Source of the DNA: Arabidopsis thaliana
Lineage: Eukaryota > Streptophyta > Magnoliopsida > Brassicales > Brassicaceae
DNA length: 64,000 bases
Assembly: GCF_000001735.4 (NCBI RefSeq)
Contig: NC_003070.9
Location: 14,068,001 to 14,132,000 of the forward strand
Direction of reading: 5' to 3'
The position numbers were made by a program, and so were the translations under genes. Positions 62,252 to 64,000 of the stretch are shown one piece after another (position 1 is the first letter of the stretch; every line of letters begins with the position of its first letter). The notes beneath the pieces are model-generated. The model was given only the letters and a program-made list of their open reading frames with translations. It made no database searches and had not been told where the DNA came from.

Positions 62252-64000
62252 TCAGTCCCACTTCATCAGCTTCAGAACACCTAAAGCTGACTTGAACTTG
62301 TTCACAGGAATGCACTTGGTTAATGCATCTACAGGATTTCTCGACGTGTGAATCTTCAACACATCCACATCACCAGACTCTACAACATCTCTGATGTAAT
62401 TGAACCTCACATCTATGTGCTTAGTCCGTTCGTGATAAACACTGTTCTTAGACAAACAAATTGCAGACTGTGAATCACACCAGATTTTTACCTTATCCTG
62501 CTGCATTCCCATGTCTTGTAACAGTCCTTTAATCCACATTGCTTCTTTAGCAGCTTCCGCTAGTGCAATGTACTCTGCTTCTGTAGTAGACATAGCTACC
62601 ACCGGCTGCAGACTCGCCTTCCAGCTCACTGTATTGCCACCAATAGTGAAAACATATCCACTTATGGATCTCCTTCTGTCTAGGTCTGCTGCATAATTAG
62701 AATCACAGTATCCTGTTACAGTGAAGTCTTTTTCTTTTGTAAAGACCAAGTTCAGGTCTTGAGCTCCCTTCAAATACCTCATAACCCATTTAACTGCTTC
62801 CCAGTGCATACTACCAGGTTTGCTCATGTATCTGCTGATCAGACAAATAGCATAAGCTAAATCAGGACGAGTACCAAGCATCGCGTACATGATACTCCCC
62901 ACTGCACTTGAGTATGGGACTACATCAGTGTCAACACACTCATCTTCCTCCCTTACTGCAGCTAACTTGAAATGAGCACCAACTGGTGCGTTAGTCATTT
63001 TAGCTCCACTCATATTAAATCTGTCCAGTACCTTTCTAATGTAGATTTCCTGAGACAGCTTCAAAACTCCACCTTTTCTGTCTCTGTAAATGTCAATACC
63101 AAGAATCCGACTAGCACCTCCCATATCCTTCATTTCAAACTCAGTACTTAACTGTTCTTTAACCCTGTTAATCTCAGCCTTGCTAGCTCCAGCAATAAGC
63201 ATATCATCAACATAAAGCAGTAAGTAGATGAAATCATGTTCACTTACATGCTTGACATAGACGCATGCATCATGTTCACTCCTGATGAACTGTTGACTTG
63301 ACATAAAACGATCAAATCTCTTGTTCCACTGCCGAGGAGATTGCTTTAATCCGTACAAGGATTTCTTGAGCCTGCAAACTTTATTCTCACTTGAATCTGA
63401 CACAAAGCCTTCAGGTTGCTCCATGTACAACTCTTCTTCCAAGTCACCATGCAAGAACGTCGTCTTAACATCCATTTGTTCGAGTTCTAAGTCCTTATCA
63501 ACCACCAAAGACATTAGAATTCTTATCGAAACATGTTTAACCACAGGTGCAAATATCTCCTGATAGTCCACTCCTTCTCTTTGAGTATAGCCTTTGGCTA
63601 CCAAACGTGCCTTAAACCTTGTTGGTTCCACACCAGGAATTCCAGACTTCAATTTAAACAGCCACCTGCATCCAATAATCTTTCTGTCTTTAGGCTTGTC
63701 CACAAGATCCCAGGTTCCATTTTTCATTAATGAATCCATTTCATCATGTGTAGCCATGTCCCATTTTTCACAGTCCTGACTCTCCATAGCTTCTTGATAA
63801 CTTTGTGGTTCCTGTACAATGCAGTTTTCCACAACAACCAATGCAAATGTCACACTGCTTTCTTCTGTGAATCTAGTCGGAGGGTTGATATTTCTCCTGA
63901 CTCTATCCCTTGCAAGCTTATATGTAGTCAGTCCTGTCCTTTTGGGAGTCTCCTGCGTTTTCTCAGAGTACTCCACCTCTTCTTCTGAATCAGAACTCTG
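62252..64000 (-). CDS. Copia reverse transcriptase and RNase H (partial, open at window edge)
   Basis: A single open minus-strand frame ends at 62252 and is still open at 64000, where it reads an acidic stretch (SDSEEEVEYSEK). RT motifs: CRWLFKLKSG, ARLVAKGYTQREGVDY, EIFAPVVKHVSIRILMSLV, QMDVKTTFLHGDLEEELYM, LKKSLYGLKQSPRQW and the catalytic LLYVDDMLIAG. RNase H motifs: GYCDSNYAADLDRRRSISGY, MSTTEAEYIALAEAAKEAMW, WCDSQSAICLSKN and HERTKHIDVRF. TTFLHGDL has Thr where many Copia proteins have Ala. No stop or frameshift is seen. It would copy the element RNA into DNA and remove the RNA strand. Integrase and gag must lie beyond the window. Confidence 0.93.
   Translation of the reverse strand, partial: QSSDSEEEVEYSEKTQETPKRTGLTTYKLARDRVRRNINPPTRFTEESSVTFALVVVENCIVQEPQSYQEAMESQDCEKWDMATHDEMDSLMKNGTWDLVDKPKDRKIIGCRWLFKLKSGIPGVEPTRFKARLVAKGYTQREGVDYQEIFAPVVKHVSIRILMSLVVDKDLELEQMDVKTTFLHGDLEEELYMEQPEGFVSDSSENKVCRLKKSLYGLKQSPRQWNKRFDRFMSSQQFIRSEHDACVYVKHVSEHDFIYLLLYVDDMLIAGASKAEINRVKEQLSTEFEMKDMGGASRILGIDIYRDRKGGVLKLSQEIYIRKVLDRFNMSGAKMTNAPVGAHFKLAAVREEDECVDTDVVPYSSAVGSIMYAMLGTRPDLAYAICLISRYMSKPGSMHWEAVKWVMRYLKGAQDLNLVFTKEKDFTVTGYCDSNYAADLDRRRSISGYVFTIGGNTVSWKASLQPVVAMSTTEAEYIALAEAAKEAMWIKGLLQDMGMQQDKVKIWCDSQSAICLSKNSVYHERTKHIDVRFNYIRDVVESGDVDVLKIHTSRNPVDALTKCIPVNKFKSALGVLKLMKWD

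Larger units (their letters stand above)
61671..64000 (-). mobile_element. Copia retrotransposon, runs off the window
   Basis: A 3' LTR (61671-62169) is followed on the minus-strand upstream side by a polypurine-like tract and an open pol frame (62252-64000) with RT and RNase H. Copia order places integrase upstream, outside the window. Wording near the C-terminus (YHERTKHIDVRFNYIRDVVE) is Tork-like. The pol frame has no stop or shift over at least 574 codons, so this is the best preserved coding region here and possibly a young element. Confidence 0.9.

Noticed and set aside
1..64000. tRNA, rRNA and snoRNA genes
   Set aside because: No cloverleaf-like or rRNA-like sequence was noticed on either strand; a dedicated scan was not possible.

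Overview
The window is repeat-rich plant chromosomal DNA. The strongest signs are Athila-clade Gypsy elements whose primer-binding sites match the TGGCGCCGTTGCC type, plant hAT, CACTA, PIF/Harbinger and LINE proteins, a Tork-like Copia element, and an integrated caulimovirid (plant pararetrovirus) fragment. Athila elements of this kind are typical of Brassicaceae pericentromeric heterochromatin, so a Brassicaceae genome is the best inference; the species cannot be named. No complete host gene, tRNA, rRNA or CRISPR array was found. Almost every coding region is broken by stops, frameshifts or deletions; the only long clean reading frame is the Copia pol at the right edge.

Layout. 1-8942: non-repetitive flank, possibly the 5' part of a minus-strand host gene, carries a full-length hAT element (623-8682, exact 8-bp target duplication CTCTCCGA) that contains a degenerate CACTA element (2844-7427). 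8943-40710: a small minus-strand Athila-like family ('A') in LTR-internal-LTR-internal-LTR order. Its middle LTR was split by a plus-strand LINE (12235-29911, 16-bp target duplication). That LINE was hit by an Athila-clade Gypsy element 'G' (14588-26068, 5-bp duplication GCTAT, both LTRs, gag-PR-RT-RH-IN) and by a 1.4-kb hAT remnant (27451-28881). A second Gypsy element, 'B' (30634-39570, minus strand, gag and PR but no pol), sits in the same A array. 40711-40990 is unassigned. 40991-45741 is a PIF/Harbinger element (target duplication TTA) with transposase and Myb-like genes. 46672-50641 is a truncated Athila-like element 'D' whose 5' LTR abuts a CACTA fragment (50642-50965). 50966-53532 is pararetroviral coat, protease, RT and RNase H sequence; Gypsy element 'C' (53533-60351, minus, gag and PR, no pol) lies inside or beside it. 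60352-61670 may be the rest of the viral insert. 61671 to the end is a minus-strand Copia element.

How the parts relate. G, B and C belong to one family: related LTR ends, the same gag-protease, a duplicated polypurine tract about 1.5 kb before the 3' LTR, and repeated ACTCGACC/GGTCGAGT motifs. G has the enzymes; B and C have a coiled-coil-like protein after the protease where pol should be, so they look like non-autonomous partners that would depend on a G-like relative. Families A and D carry different short CG-rich palindromes in or near their LTRs. The family-specific palindromes and the pol-less B/C architecture are the most interesting signals here. All statements rest on reading the sequence and recalled family knowledge; no searches were run.
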